A DNA stretch of 64,000 nt, taken from assembly GCF_003013475.1 (NCBI RefSeq), contig NZ_PXZO01000002.1, forward strand, positions 248,001-312,000, given 5' to 3'. Origin of the DNA: Brevibacillus porteri. GTDB lineage: Bacteria; Bacillota; Bacilli; Brevibacillales; Brevibacillaceae. Numbering within the stretch: position 1 is the stretch's first letter; the number at the start of each line of letters is the position of its first letter. The position numbers and the translations under genes were made by a program. Shown here one piece after another: positions 44,836 through 53,980 of the stretch. The notes under the pieces are model-generated. The model searched no databases, had not been told where the DNA came from, and saw only the letters and a program-made list of their open reading frames with translations.

Positions 44836-45303
44836 CTAGACGCCTAGCCAGGCAGGTAGTCCTGGAAGCGTACCTTTTAGCAAATGCACATAGATGACAT
44901 AAACGCCTACTGAAAACAGTAAGGAAACGATTCCTGATTTAAGAATGTTTTTACTTCCCATCATAGTGAAGGCGTACAGAAGGAAAGCGAAGCTCGAGAT
45001 GACATAACCGAGTTGCTCCAACACCAATACATACAAGACTGTCGCTGCCAAAATGAATAAAAACCGCTTGTATCGCAGTGGACTCTGTGACTCGGATGAG
45101 GAAGCTGCCACGCCCTTCTTGTAGGTCTCCCACAACAGTCGCAAGCTCAACAAGATCAGGATGACGCCAAGCCCAAATGGAAATATATTCGGTCCGACCT
45201 GACTTCCGTAAGCGCTAGACGAAATATTGCGACTTTCAGCAATAAAGAGTGCACCTACTAGCGCAAAAAACAGGCTGCCGATACGATCAAACATCAGGTT
45301 CAT
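44836..45303 (-). CDS. tctB: Tripartite tricarboxylate transporter small membrane subunit TctB (155 aa)
   Basis: Four membrane helices are seen (about 8-24, 38-56, 82-102, 118-145) with the family's N-terminal RIGSLFFALVGALFIAES and FPFGLGVILILLS. The ATG has AGGAGG six bases upstream, the best ribosome site of the operon, which follows an attenuator-like hairpin. Confidence 0.9.
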   Translation of the reverse strand: MNLMFDRIGSLFFALVGALFIAESRNISSSAYGSQVGPNIFPFGLGVILILLSLRLLWETYKKGVAASSSESQSPLRYKRFLFILAATVLYVLVLEQLGYVISSFAFLLYAFTMMGSKNILKSGIVSLLFSVGVYVIYVHLLKGTLPGLPAWLGV

Positions 45304-45323
45304 GTATACCTCCTACGGTGTGG

Positions 45324-45346
45324 AAAAAGGAGGGGATACCCCTCCT
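45324..45346 (-). terminator. Intra-operon hairpin with T-run between tctC and tctB
   Basis: On the minus strand GGAGGGG and CCCCTCC pair around three bases and are followed by TTTTTCC. It lies four bases after the tctC stop and before the tctB ribosome site, so it should lower expression of tctB and tctA relative to the binding protein. Confidence 0.65.
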
Positions 45347-45350
45347 CTCC

Positions 45351-46409
45351 CTACTTCGACATACCAAGTGATGTCAACAGTTCTTTGACCTGCTTATCTT
45401 GTTCGTCCAGGAATGCTGAGAAAGCAGCAGCGTCCTTGTACTCACTTTCCCAACCGTTTGCAGCCAATTCTTTTGTCCATGTCTCATGCGTGGAAAGTTC
45501 TTTCAGCTTTGCATCCCAGTAAGCTTTTGCGTCTGCTGGCATATCAGCCGGACCGAAGACACCGCGCCAAATCGTGAACGTCGCATCAATGCCTTGCTCT
45601 TTTAACGTCGGGATATCTTTCAATTGGCCGCCGAGACGTTCATCAGAAGTAACGCCCAGTACGCGGATTTTACCTGCTTTCAGATATTCACCCACGCTGG
45701 AAGCATCTGTTGCAATGATATCTGCATTACCTCCTAACAAAGCTGCCATTGCTTCTCCGCCGCCATCATACGAGACGTATTTGACGCTTTTCGGATCAAT
45801 TCCATATTTGGCTGCTGGCAATACCCCGATCAGATGATCCATCGATCCTGGAGCAGAGCCCCCTGCCAGTGTAATTTTGCTGGGGTCAGCCTTGATCGCG
45901 TCCAGCACGCTCTTGATGTCCTTGTGAGGTGAATCCGCTTTCACAACGAGGGTGCCGAAATCTTTCGTCATTTGCGCCAATGGTGTGACATTTTTGTAAC
46001 CAAATGGGCTGTTCCCCTCTTTTTTGTTATTGTTAATCAAGATAGGAGGAGAGCTAACGAATAATTTATAAGGATTGCCTTTGTCTTTGCTTACATACTC
46101 AGCCAAGAACACGGTCCCCCCACCACCCGGCTTGTTTTCTACCGTGATGGTTTCCGTAACCAGCTTGCTTTCCGCCAACACCTTTGCGACCGAGCGAGCT
46201 GTCTTATCCCAGCCCCCACCTGCACCGGATGGAGCTACATACACGATCGGCTTTTCTGGGTATTTGGATGCCTCTGCGGCAGGCTGCGGCGCTTGCGCTG
46301 GTTGTGCTCCTGGACTTGCTGTTCCCGTATTTCCAGTACCTCCACCACAAGCAGCCAATGCTAGTGTAAGAAAAGTGGACACTGTGATTAGCACTTTTTT
46401 TCTTTTCAT
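45351..46409 (-). CDS. tctC: Tripartite tricarboxylate transporter substrate-binding lipoprotein TctC (352 aa)
   Basis: The ATG at 46409 gives a lipoprotein signal (KVLITVSTFLTLALAACGGG, Cys near residue 21) and a Pro/Ala/Gly linker, followed by a Bug/TctC-type binding domain (YPEKPIVYVAPSGAGGGWDK, VENKPGGGGTVF, YVSYDGGGEAMAALLGG). It captures the carboxylate outside the cell. GAGGGGG lies 11 bases upstream of this ATG (8 from an alternative TTG at 46412). A cre site is 31 bases upstream. Confidence 0.92.
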   Translation of the reverse strand: MKRKKVLITVSTFLTLALAACGGGTGNTGTASPGAQPAQAPQPAAEASKYPEKPIVYVAPSGAGGGWDKTARSVAKVLAESKLVTETITVENKPGGGGTVFLAEYVSKDKGNPYKLFVSSPPILINNNKKEGNSPFGYKNVTPLAQMTKDFGTLVVKADSPHKDIKSVLDAIKADPSKITLAGGSAPGSMDHLIGVLPAAKYGIDPKSVKYVSYDGGGEAMAALLGGNADIIATDASSVGEYLKAGKIRVLGVTSDERLGGQLKDIPTLKEQGIDATFTIWRGVFGPADMPADAKAYWDAKLKELSTHETWTKELAANGWESEYKDAAAFSAFLDEQDKQVKELLTSLGMSK

Positions 46410-46439
46410 CAAACAAATATCCCCCTCAACCCGCTTATT

Positions 46440-46453
46440 TGTAAGCGCTATCA
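46440..46453. promoter_or_regulatory. CcpA cre site upstream of tctC
   Basis: TGTAAGCGCTATCA matches the cre consensus TGWAANCGNTNWCA at every defined position. It lies 31 bases before the tctC start, in the leader or just downstream of the promoter, a place where CcpA represses. Carbon catabolite repression of this transporter is therefore likely. Confidence 0.7.
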
Positions 46454-46556
46454 CGCTTGAACATAATGTACCACCGCGGTCTCTAGGGGAATAGTTTTCG
46501 TGCATAAGGTCTATTTTGAAAATTAATCACTTTTTGTTCATATTGTTCATGGAACA

Positions 46557-47246
46557 TTATGGAAGATAGCGATATTTTCTTTCCGGTCTGCCAACTGTGC
46601 CATAAATCAATTCAGCACGCGCCTTTTTTTCCAGGACCAAGTATTCTAAATACCGTCGTGCCGTTGTTCGGCTGGTTCCAATCTCGCGGCCAATTTCCTC
46701 CGCCGAGACCCCCTTGTCTCCCGTCTGTCTGATCGCCTCGATCACTTTTTCCAAAGTTAAAAGGTCAATTCCTTTTGGTGCAAACGCATCTCGATTTTTC
46801 GGGGCGACCAGCCTTCTGGTCAGCATTTGGTCAATGACTTCCTGGTCCACCTCGACAGCTTCTCTCGTCCGAATGACGTGCTCCCGATAGCTTTCTAACC
46901 GTTCACGAAACCGTTCGAAAACCAGCGGCTTGACGATGTAATCGAATACTCCGCCGCGCAGCGCTTCCTGTACCATTTCCATTTCCTTGGCTGCGGTGAT
47001 CATGATCACGTCTACTTCGCGGTAATGTTGCCGAATAAACCAGACCAGCTCTGTTCCCAGCATGTCAGGCAAGTACACATCCAACAAAACGAGTTGAGGG
47101 CGGGTATAAGAAAGCAATTCTTTAGCATCCGTCCCATTCGTTGCTGTAGCAATAACTTCAAAACCTTCAATCTTGCTGACAAATCGTTTGTTGATATCGA
47201 TAATCCGCATATCGTCTTCTACGATGAGAACCTCCAGCTTTCTCAA
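46557..47246 (-). CDS. CitB/DcuR-type response regulator (229 aa)
   Basis: The receiver has D11/D12 and phosphorylation site D56 in LVLLDVYLPD. The C-terminal DNA-binding part (DKGVSAEEIGREIGTSRTTARRYLEYL) is the winged helix of the CitB/DcuR/MalR group, whose members control transport of citrate, malate or fumarate. The TTG start overlaps the kinase stop by two bases. The tct operon lies directly downstream in the same direction, so it is the probable target. Possible site repeats (TGTTCAT, TGTTC-ATG-GAACA) lie at about 46535-46556. Confidence 0.9.
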   Translation of the reverse strand: MRKLEVLIVEDDMRIIDINKRFVSKIEGFEVIATATNGTDAKELLSYTRPQLVLLDVYLPDMLGTELVWFIRQHYREVDVIMITAAKEMEMVQEALRGGVFDYIVKPLVFERFRERLESYREHVIRTREAVEVDQEVIDQMLTRRLVAPKNRDAFAPKGIDLLTLEKVIEAIRQTGDKGVSAEEIGREIGTSRTTARRYLEYLVLEKKARAELIYGTVGRPERKYRYLP

Positions 47247-48853
47247 GACGCCACCTCCATTCTTTTGCGTAGGGATACTGTGAAAAGTGCACCTCCTAGC
47301 TCGCTTTTGCCAATGAGAATATAGCCGTCCAATTCGTTAATAATTCCATGCGCCTTGGCCAGACCAATTCCACGATCTTCGCCTTTTTTCGTTGAGAAAC
47401 CGTGCTCGAATATTTTTTCTCGCAATTCTTCCACAACTCCCGGTCCCGAGTCCTCGATTTCGAACATGATCTCATCGCCCGTGTCAGATAAGTAACACTC
47501 CACTCGTTTGTACTCGACGCTTGGCTCATTGACCGCTTCCAACGCATTTTGGATCAGTGTCCCTAATAAAACCACGATCTGCTGTCGGTTGATCGTCGGT
47601 GGGAGCTCCTTCAAGTGACTGTCGTGATGGATGACGAATTGAATTTTCAACTCCTTGGCCCGGTTGTGCATGCCTAACAGCAATGCCCCTATTAACGGAT
47701 CTGGAATTTGCTTCGCCAAAAACAAAATCATCTCTTGCTGTGCGGACGTTTCACTCGTAATCAGCTCGACCGCTTCTTGAATCGAGCCAAGCTGTAATAA
47801 ACCAGAAATGGTATACAACAAATTGTGAAATTCATGTGTTTGGGCGCGAAGAACATCCGCATAACGCCTCGCTTGGGACAACTCAGAAGCTAGCTGGTCA
47901 ATTTCCGATTTGGGACGAAAACTGCTGACTACTCCTACGACCTTCCCTCCGAACTTGATCGGAAGTCGATTCACAATGATTTCTTTTCCGCTCATAATGG
48001 ACTCGCGATCTAATTGATGCTCACCTGATTCCAGAACTTCTGGCATACGACTGTCTGGTAGCACTTCCACGATATCTTTGCGATGAAACTCTTCTTCCGG
48101 TAGGTTCAGAATACGAATGGCAGCCTTGTTCATCATCGTGACGCGCTTATTGCGGTCAATCGCCACGATGCCTTCGCGGACTGACTCCAGTACAGCATTT
48201 CTCTCTACGTACAAGGATGCGATCTCCTCTGGCTCCAATCCCAAAATTAAGCGCTTTAAATAGCGACTGAGTGCAATCGCACCAGCCACACCACACAACA
48301 AGGCGAGAAGAGTCAGGATCAGGATGCGGTCTTGGTAGAGGTCAATGGCCTCCTCGATATCTTCCAGCAGGAACCCAACGGATACGATTCCGATGATGTC
48401 CCCTTTTTCATTTTTGATCGGCACCTTCCCTCTCAATGATGGTCCCATGCTGCCGACCGCCTTCGATATGTAAGATTGACCATGCGAGAGTCCTGGCTCG
48501 TTATCTCCTCCCACCATTTCCTTTCCAATCCGCTCCAGAATCGGATGCGCATACCGAATTCCCTCATGATTCCCCACGACCACAAACTCTGCTCCGGTTT
48601 GCATCCGGACGTTTTCAGCAATGGGTTGAATGAGCGCAGGAGGGTAATCGCTTGAAAAAGCACTACGCAGTTCAGGATCGCTGGCAACAATTTTCGCCAC
48701 ACTCAATGCTTTTTTGCCCACCTGCTCTTCGATCGAAGACGCAACAATGGAAGAAAATACCGCGCTAACTAACGAAACAATCAGAATAATTACAATAGTA
48801 ATCAACAAGATCATTCTCGTTTGCAAAGACATTTGGATTTTGCTTGTCGTCAC
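47243..48853 (-). CDS. CitA/DcuS-type sensor histidine kinase (536 aa)
   Basis: Two membrane helices (about 12-34 and 178-198) flank an external PAS-like sensor domain of about 140 residues with the RYAHPILERIGKE-type region that binds carboxylates in CitA/DcuS. A cytoplasmic PAS domain (VREGIVAIDRNKRVTMMNKA) follows, then the short H-box AQTHEFHNLLYTISGLL and an ATPase domain (LIQNALEAV, EDSGPG, DRGIGLAKAHGI). It pairs with the overlapping regulator gene and likely senses the substrate of the neighbouring tct transporter. The start is a GTG. Confidence 0.9.
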   Translation of the reverse strand: MTTSKIQMSLQTRMILLITIVIILIVSLVSAVFSSIVASSIEEQVGKKALSVAKIVASDPELRSAFSSDYPPALIQPIAENVRMQTGAEFVVVGNHEGIRYAHPILERIGKEMVGGDNEPGLSHGQSYISKAVGSMGPSLRGKVPIKNEKGDIIGIVSVGFLLEDIEEAIDLYQDRILILTLLALLCGVAGAIALSRYLKRLILGLEPEEIASLYVERNAVLESVREGIVAIDRNKRVTMMNKAAIRILNLPEEEFHRKDIVEVLPDSRMPEVLESGEHQLDRESIMSGKEIIVNRLPIKFGGKVVGVVSSFRPKSEIDQLASELSQARRYADVLRAQTHEFHNLLYTISGLLQLGSIQEAVELITSETSAQQEMILFLAKQIPDPLIGALLLGMHNRAKELKIQFVIHHDSHLKELPPTINRQQIVVLLGTLIQNALEAVNEPSVEYKRVECYLSDTGDEIMFEIEDSGPGVVEELREKIFEHGFSTKKGEDRGIGLAKAHGIINELDGYILIGKSELGGALFTVSLRKRMEVAS

Positions 48854-49076
48854 AGCTCGCTCACCCCTTGTTTCATCTTACCATCCCAATTAGGAAAAAA
48901 GGTAGAATCATTCCCATTGTCAATGGCGAAGCTTGTCGTTGCAGGTTGTCTTTTTACGACGAAAAATCAGGTATTAGGCCTTCTTTCCCCCAATATAATG
49001 TTACAACTTGTATTCAAGACAAACTAGGGCGCTTGTCCGAATACGAGACATCTTGAAAAGCAAAGGAGGGAAAGAA

Positions 49077-50567
49077 ATGAAGACGCAGACGGTATCAAAT
49101 GGAATTGTTACCCTGACGAAAGAAGGCGAAGAGGCAATCAAGAACAGTCCTCTTTATAATGAAGGTCTTCGGCCAACGAGGACGGCAGAGCACAACTGGA
49201 CATCTTACAACTTCGCCAGCTTGTGGATCGGAATGTCGATCTGTTTGCCGACGTATGCTATGGCGGCAGGGTTAATTTCCTTGGGTATGAACTGGTGGCA
49301 GGCCATTTTGACGATCATTCTCGGTAACTGTATTGTCCTTATTCCCATTCTTCTCAACTCTCATGCCGGGACGAAATTTGGCATTCCGTATCCAGTTTTT
49401 GCGCGCCTATGGTTCGGCTCCAAAGGAGCGCACATCCCTGCTGTCGCACGCGGTTTGATTGGTGCTGGCTGGTTTGGCATCAACTGTTGGTTCGGAGGTG
49501 CTGCCATCGATACACTCTTGATGTCGATGACAGGCTGGGCGAATGTTCCCGGACATCTCTGGATATCCTTCTTTGGCTTTTGGCTGTTAAACGTATGGGT
49601 CGCTTATCGCGGTCCCGAAGCCATCAAAAAAATGGAGGCTTGGGCTGCTCCCATCCTGATCATCATGAGTTTGGCTCTCCTCGTCTGGGCGCTTACGAAA
49701 GCCGGCGGATGGGGACCGATGCTCTCAGCACCTTCGAAATTCACTACCAACGCAGAATTCTTGAAGGTCTTCTTCCCAGCATTGACGGGAGCCATTGCTT
49801 TTTGGGCAACAATGGCCCTCAACATTCCGGATTTCTGTCGGTATGCCAAAAGTCAAAAAGCACAAATCATCGGACAATCCTCTTCGTTACCAACCACGAT
49901 GGGTTTCTTCTCGTTCATCGGAGTTGCTGTCGCTTCTGCTACCGTCGTGATTTACGGAGAAGCGTTGTGGGACCCTGCTGCCGTGTTGGCTAAATTCTCG
50001 CCTTTCGCCATTTTCCTTGGAACGATTGGAATTATTCTTGCCACATTGACGACCAACGTAGCGGCCAATATCGTTGCTCCCGCCCGAGCAGTGGAAAATC
50101 TGGCCCCTCGCCGTTTCTCGTATGAAACCGGCGCTATCATCGCCGGGGTCGTGTCTCTCTTGATGCAGCCTTGGTACATTCTAGAGAACTTCGGCAACTA
50201 CATCTTTTTATGGCTCGGAACGTACGGTGCCTTGTTAGGCCCGATCGACGGAATAGCTATTGCCGACTATTGGCTCGTGCGCAAGCGGCGCATTCATTTA
50301 ACAGAATTGTATAAAACAAACGGAATCTACGCCTACAAAACGGGCTTTAATGGCAGAGCAATCTGGGCGATGCTAATCGGGATTGCGATTCCTTTTATAA
50401 GTAAATACATTCCAGGATTATCCATTATTTGGGACAACGCTTGGACTATCGGGCTACTGATTTCACTCGTACTTTACACGTGGATGATGAAAAACGACGC
50501 TTCGATTTTGAGTGCCAAGGATTATGAAAAAATTACAGCAAACAATAAACAAACGATTGCTTCCTAA
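49077..50567 (+). CDS. NCS1 family nucleobase/hydantoin/allantoin permease (496 aa)
   Basis: Twelve membrane helices are visible. Family motifs are EHNWTSYNFASLWIGMSICL near residue 40, ARLWFGSKGAHIPAVARGL near 110 and NIPDFCRYAKS near 255. NCS1 carriers take up cytosine, uracil, allantoin or hydantoins with a cation. The start at 49077 has AAAGGAGGG; an earlier frame start lacks one. The reductive pyrimidine pathway lies 3-8 kb to the right, so uracil or dihydropyrimidine uptake is a fair guess, but the gene is not in that operon. Confidence 0.88.
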   Translation: MKTQTVSNGIVTLTKEGEEAIKNSPLYNEGLRPTRTAEHNWTSYNFASLWIGMSICLPTYAMAAGLISLGMNWWQAILTIILGNCIVLIPILLNSHAGTKFGIPYPVFARLWFGSKGAHIPAVARGLIGAGWFGINCWFGGAAIDTLLMSMTGWANVPGHLWISFFGFWLLNVWVAYRGPEAIKKMEAWAAPILIIMSLALLVWALTKAGGWGPMLSAPSKFTTNAEFLKVFFPALTGAIAFWATMALNIPDFCRYAKSQKAQIIGQSSSLPTTMGFFSFIGVAVASATVVIYGEALWDPAAVLAKFSPFAIFLGTIGIILATLTTNVAANIVAPARAVENLAPRRFSYETGAIIAGVVSLLMQPWYILENFGNYIFLWLGTYGALLGPIDGIAIADYWLVRKRRIHLTELYKTNGIYAYKTGFNGRAIWAMLIGIAIPFISKYIPGLSIIWDNAWTIGLLISLVLYTWMMKNDASILSAKDYEKITANNKQTIAS

Positions 50568-50582
50568 TAGCAAGCTACAAAA

Positions 50583-50623
50583 AAAGACTGGCTGCCCCAT
50601 TGGGTTTGCCAGTCTTTCGTTTC
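50583..50623. terminator. Bidirectional terminator between permease and chemoreceptor genes
   Basis: AAAGACTGGC and GCCAGTCTTT pair, with A-rich and T-rich flanks, serving both convergent genes. Confidence 0.75.
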
Positions 50624-50633
50624 ATTACTTACT

Positions 50634-52346
50634 CTACCATTTGAATTGACTGATGGACTCTTGCAGCTCTTGAGAAAGCTCATTCAGGTTCGCGCTGGAA
50701 CGGGCGATTTCTTGCATGCTGGCAAGCTGTTCTCCTGCCCCTGCCGATACTCCTTGGCTATGTACGGCTGCTTCTTGTGCGAGGCGATTCATTTCATCCA
50801 TAGCAGATGCGACTTGCTGTATGCTTGCCGACATTTGCTCGGTAGCAGCGGACACGTCCTGAATTTGACCCGCAACCTCCTGAGAAGACGCTACGATACG
50901 TTGGAAGGTGACACCCGCTTCTTGAACAGCTTCTGCACCTTTTTTCGCCTCTTGGGTTCCATCCATCATGACATGCACGACTTGCGTGGTTTCTTGCTGA
51001 ATTTCCCCAATCAGTCTCGCAATCTCGCGCGCAGATTCCTCTGACTGTTCTGCGAGTTTACGAACCTCATCCGCTACGACAGCAAATCCCCTGCCGTGTT
51101 CTCCTGCACGCGCCGCCTCAATCGCTGCGTTGAGCGCCAGCAGATTCGTTTGGGAAGCAATTCCAGTAATCACATCAACAATTTGGCCGATGGCTTCTGA
51201 CCGTACGCCGAGCAGTTGCACGAGATCCGCTGCGTGATTCACCGAGTCGGAGATCGTATTCATCTGATCAACGGCTTGCTGAATATGAATGCTTCCTTGC
51301 TCCGCATCCTCTGCTGCCTGCGCCGATGATTCAGAAACGGCTCCGGACGTATCGGCAATCCGCTGGATGGCAATCGACATTTCTTCCATGACACGAACAC
51401 TTTCTTGCGTACGTTGCGTCTGTACTTCGGAGGCAGAGGCAATTTGCTGCACACTGCTGATCGATTGTTCTGTTGCATAAGCGGACTGCTCCGCACTCGC
51501 AGACAATTCCTCAGAGGAAGCAGCCACTTGCTCACCCGCCACTTTTACTTGTTCAATCAATGAACGGAAATTCGTTACCAATTCATTGAACGCAGTACCA
51601 AGTGTACCTACCTCGTCACGAGTCACGTAGGTGACGGGAGCAACCGCCATATTCCCACTTGCCAATTGCTGCATGCGGCTTGAAACAACCCGAAGGGGAT
51701 CAGCGATCATGCGGGAGATGATCCACCCCAGTACACTACCGATCAAGATCGACAGTACGCCTACGACGATCAGGAATGTAATCGCTTCTTGAGTCTCATC
51801 TTGGTTTTCCTTTTGCATGTCGACTGCCTGCTCAGATTTGTAATTCGCCCATTCGAGCTGTTCCTGATTAATCCAATTCAGCGTCTTATCCGTTGCACGA
51901 TAAAACGAATAGGCTTGATCCGCTTTCCCCGCCTGGATCATTTTCAAGACCTCGCCCTGGTCTTTGCGATACTGCTCGATAAGCTCCTTTAGCATCGTCA
52001 CTCTTTCTTGTTCTTGGGCATCCAGCTTCGCGTTTTGGAGATATTGGAACGATTTGTCTGCTGTTTCCATCCGTAAGTCCAGTTCCGTTTTGTATTCAGC
52101 AAAGACCGCAGGAGATGGATCGAGAATCATTTTATAGACCAATCCGTCAATCGCGCGGATTTCTTGTCTCCAATCGTTAATCCACTTAACGGGAAGAAGC
52201 TGCTCTTCATACATGGCCTGCATGCGTTCACCTGAGACTTGCACATGAAAAAATCCGGTGAATCCGACAGCACACAAAAAGACGGCCATCATCACAATCA
52301 AGCTAAATAGTTTGGCTCGGGTGCTGAGGTTACGTAATAGACTCAT
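50634..52346 (-). CDS. Methyl-accepting chemotaxis protein with 4HB sensor (570 aa)
   Basis: A first membrane helix (about 12-34), a four-helix-bundle sensor domain of about 155 residues, a second helix (about 190-210), a HAMP domain and a long signalling coiled coil follow. The receptor tip is visible as [20 protein letters not shown] followed by [18 protein letters not shown]. The ligand is not known. It is a single gene with its own ATG behind GGAAGG. Confidence 0.93.
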   Translation of the reverse strand: MSLLRNLSTRAKLFSLIVMMAVFLCAVGFTGFFHVQVSGERMQAMYEEQLLPVKWINDWRQEIRAIDGLVYKMILDPSPAVFAEYKTELDLRMETADKSFQYLQNAKLDAQEQERVTMLKELIEQYRKDQGEVLKMIQAGKADQAYSFYRATDKTLNWINQEQLEWANYKSEQAVDMQKENQDETQEAITFLIVVGVLSILIGSVLGWIISRMIADPLRVVSSRMQQLASGNMAVAPVTYVTRDEVGTLGTAFNELVTNFRSLIEQVKVAGEQVAASSEELSASAEQSAYATEQSISSVQQIASASEVQTQRTQESVRVMEEMSIAIQRIADTSGAVSESSAQAAEDAEQGSIHIQQAVDQMNTISDSVNHAADLVQLLGVRSEAIGQIVDVITGIASQTNLLALNAAIEAARAGEHGRGFAVVADEVRKLAEQSEESAREIARLIGEIQQETTQVVHVMMDGTQEAKKGAEAVQEAGVTFQRIVASSQEVAGQIQDVSAATEQMSASIQQVASAMDEMNRLAQEAAVHSQGVSAGAGEQLASMQEIARSSANLNELSQELQESISQFKW

Positions 52347-52452
52347 CGTTGCGGCAATCCTTCCTCTGTCAAATAGGTAAGCTAGAAAAAGCGTGAATAT
52401 TGTCTAATCTTACCAAAGTTTGTCGAATAAGTCGATAGTCGTAGTCGCTTAC

Positions 52453-52965
52453 TCACACATCGAGCACAGATAGAATCACAATCTCTTCAATTTGAACGTC
52501 AGGCTCATAGCAAATATAATACGTTAGCTCCGGGCTGATCCGATACCGAATCCCCCGGTATCCACAGTCAATCAAATACGCACGCACCTTATCGCCTGTC
52601 CATTCCAGCCACTCTTCATAGCCCATATCATTCTGTCTCTGTTCGAGTTCCTCTTCTGAATAAGCAGCGCGCAATGCATCAATGCGTAGTTCATTTTCCC
52701 CATAGCGCTCGTCCAAACAAACGAGACCCTGCAAATGTAGCTGCTGGCTCAACACAACTGCCTTCTCCCCATTGGTCTCTGCATGACAAATCGCATACTG
52801 TGCGGCGATTTCCGGATTGCTCACCAAGTAAACACCAGCGCCAAACACTGCCTTTGCACTCGCACCGTTTGTAAAATGGCGACGTTCTGCCCTCTCATAC
52901 TTTTGCGCTTTGACGACGCGTAGTCCCTCACCGTATTCGACCCCTCGATATACAATCTGCCTCAT
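52453..52965 (-). CDS. Uncharacterised protein with ADP-ribosyltransferase-like pattern (170 aa)
   Basis: The order IVYRGVEYGEG, then GAGVYLVSNPEIAAQYA, then KAVVLSQQLHL resembles the NAD-binding core of small ADP-ribosyltransferase folds (an initial H/R-rich strand, a G-x-GVYF-like strand followed by an S-P-x-x-A helix). A clear catalytic Glu in the expected late position is not certain; YYICYEPDVQIEEIVIL near the end contains candidates. No signal peptide is seen. It lies 89 bases downstream of the beta-ureidopropionase gene, perhaps in the same transcript, but its own ATG and AAAGGAG are good. The function is unknown. Confidence 0.6.
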   Translation of the reverse strand: MRQIVYRGVEYGEGLRVVKAQKYERAERRHFTNGASAKAVFGAGVYLVSNPEIAAQYAICHAETNGEKAVVLSQQLHLQGLVCLDERYGENELRIDALRAAYSEEELEQRQNDMGYEEWLEWTGDKVRAYLIDCGYRGIRYRISPELTYYICYEPDVQIEEIVILSVLDV

Positions 52966-53054
52966 CCCTGAACGCTCCTTTTGACTCTGATGGAATCCTT
53001 CCAATGATGTGAAAAGGAGGAAGGCGCGTATCCGGCACCTCCCTCACTCTTGTA

Positions 53055-53945
53055 TTAAGGTAATAGCTTTACCATATCTTCGTAAGTCTCCGGTCTGCGG
53101 TCCCGGTAAAATTGCCACGTATCCCGCACCTCATAAATTTTGTTACGGTCCATTACAGCGAGAATGACCTCATCCTGATCCCGACTCCCCAAGGCAACAA
53201 ATTGCCCTCGCGGATCGACCAAGTAGGATTGTCCGTAAAACTCTCCCATGTTCCAAGGTGCTTCTGTCCCTACCCGATTGATCGCTGCCACATAATAACC
53301 GTTGGCAACGGCATGAGCAGGCTGCTCGAGCTTCCACAAGTATTCAGATAAGCCGGCGACAGTCGCGGACGGATTGAATACAATTTCCGCCCCATTCAGG
53401 CCCAGCAGTCGTGCGCCTTCCGGAAAATGGCGGTCATAGCATATATACACCCCGACCTTGGCAAAAGCGGTTTCAAAAACGGGATACCCAAGATTGCCGG
53501 GCTTAAAGTAATATTTCTCCCAGAATCCGCACCCGCTACTGCCCACTCCGACATGCGGAATATGCTGCTTGCGATATTTGCCCAAATACGTGCCATCCGC
53601 GTCAATCACAGCGGCAGTGTTGTAATACGTACCGATCCCCACGCGCTCGTACACAGGTAAAATGAGTACGGTTCCTAACTCGTGGGCAAGGGAAGAGAAA
53701 AGTTGCACGGTTGGTCCATTTGGGACTTCTTCCGCTGATTCATACCATTTCGGTTTCTGTTCGGCACAAAAATACGGGCCATAAAAGATCTCTTGCAGAC
53801 AGATGATTTGTGCCCCCTTGGCTGCCGCCTCCCGCACCATCCTCTCATGCTTCTCAATGGCTTTTTCTTTGTGCAAATGAACCGGTTCGTCTCCATGGAT
53901 ATCGTTTTTCGCCTGAATCAAGCCGATGCGAATGATATCTGCCAT
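53055..53945 (-). CDS. Beta-ureidopropionase / N-carbamoyl-beta-alanine amidohydrolase (296 aa)
   Basis: This is a nitrilase-superfamily amidase with the catalytic triad Glu in CLQEIFYGPYF, Lys in GKYRKQHIP and Cys in VGVYICYDRHFPE. The FWEKYYFKPG segment and overall length fit N-carbamoyl-beta-alanine hydrolases, which release beta-alanine, CO2 and ammonia in the last step of reductive pyrimidine degradation. It is the fourth gene of that operon, 35 bases after the dihydropyrimidinase gene. The ATG has GAGGAGGG. Confidence 0.9.
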   Translation of the reverse strand: MADIIRIGLIQAKNDIHGDEPVHLHKEKAIEKHERMVREAAAKGAQIICLQEIFYGPYFCAEQKPKWYESAEEVPNGPTVQLFSSLAHELGTVLILPVYERVGIGTYYNTAAVIDADGTYLGKYRKQHIPHVGVGSSGCGFWEKYYFKPGNLGYPVFETAFAKVGVYICYDRHFPEGARLLGLNGAEIVFNPSATVAGLSEYLWKLEQPAHAVANGYYVAAINRVGTEAPWNMGEFYGQSYLVDPRGQFVALGSRDQDEVILAVMDRNKIYEVRDTWQFYRDRRPETYEDMVKLLP

Positions 53946-53980
53946 AGTCGCCCTCCTCGCCTTTTTTGCGCTCGCATTGA

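Noticed and set aside
46430-46500. Sigma-54 promoter before tctC
   Set aside because: A TGGTAC-type -24 element is present, but the GC at -12 with the required spacing is missing.
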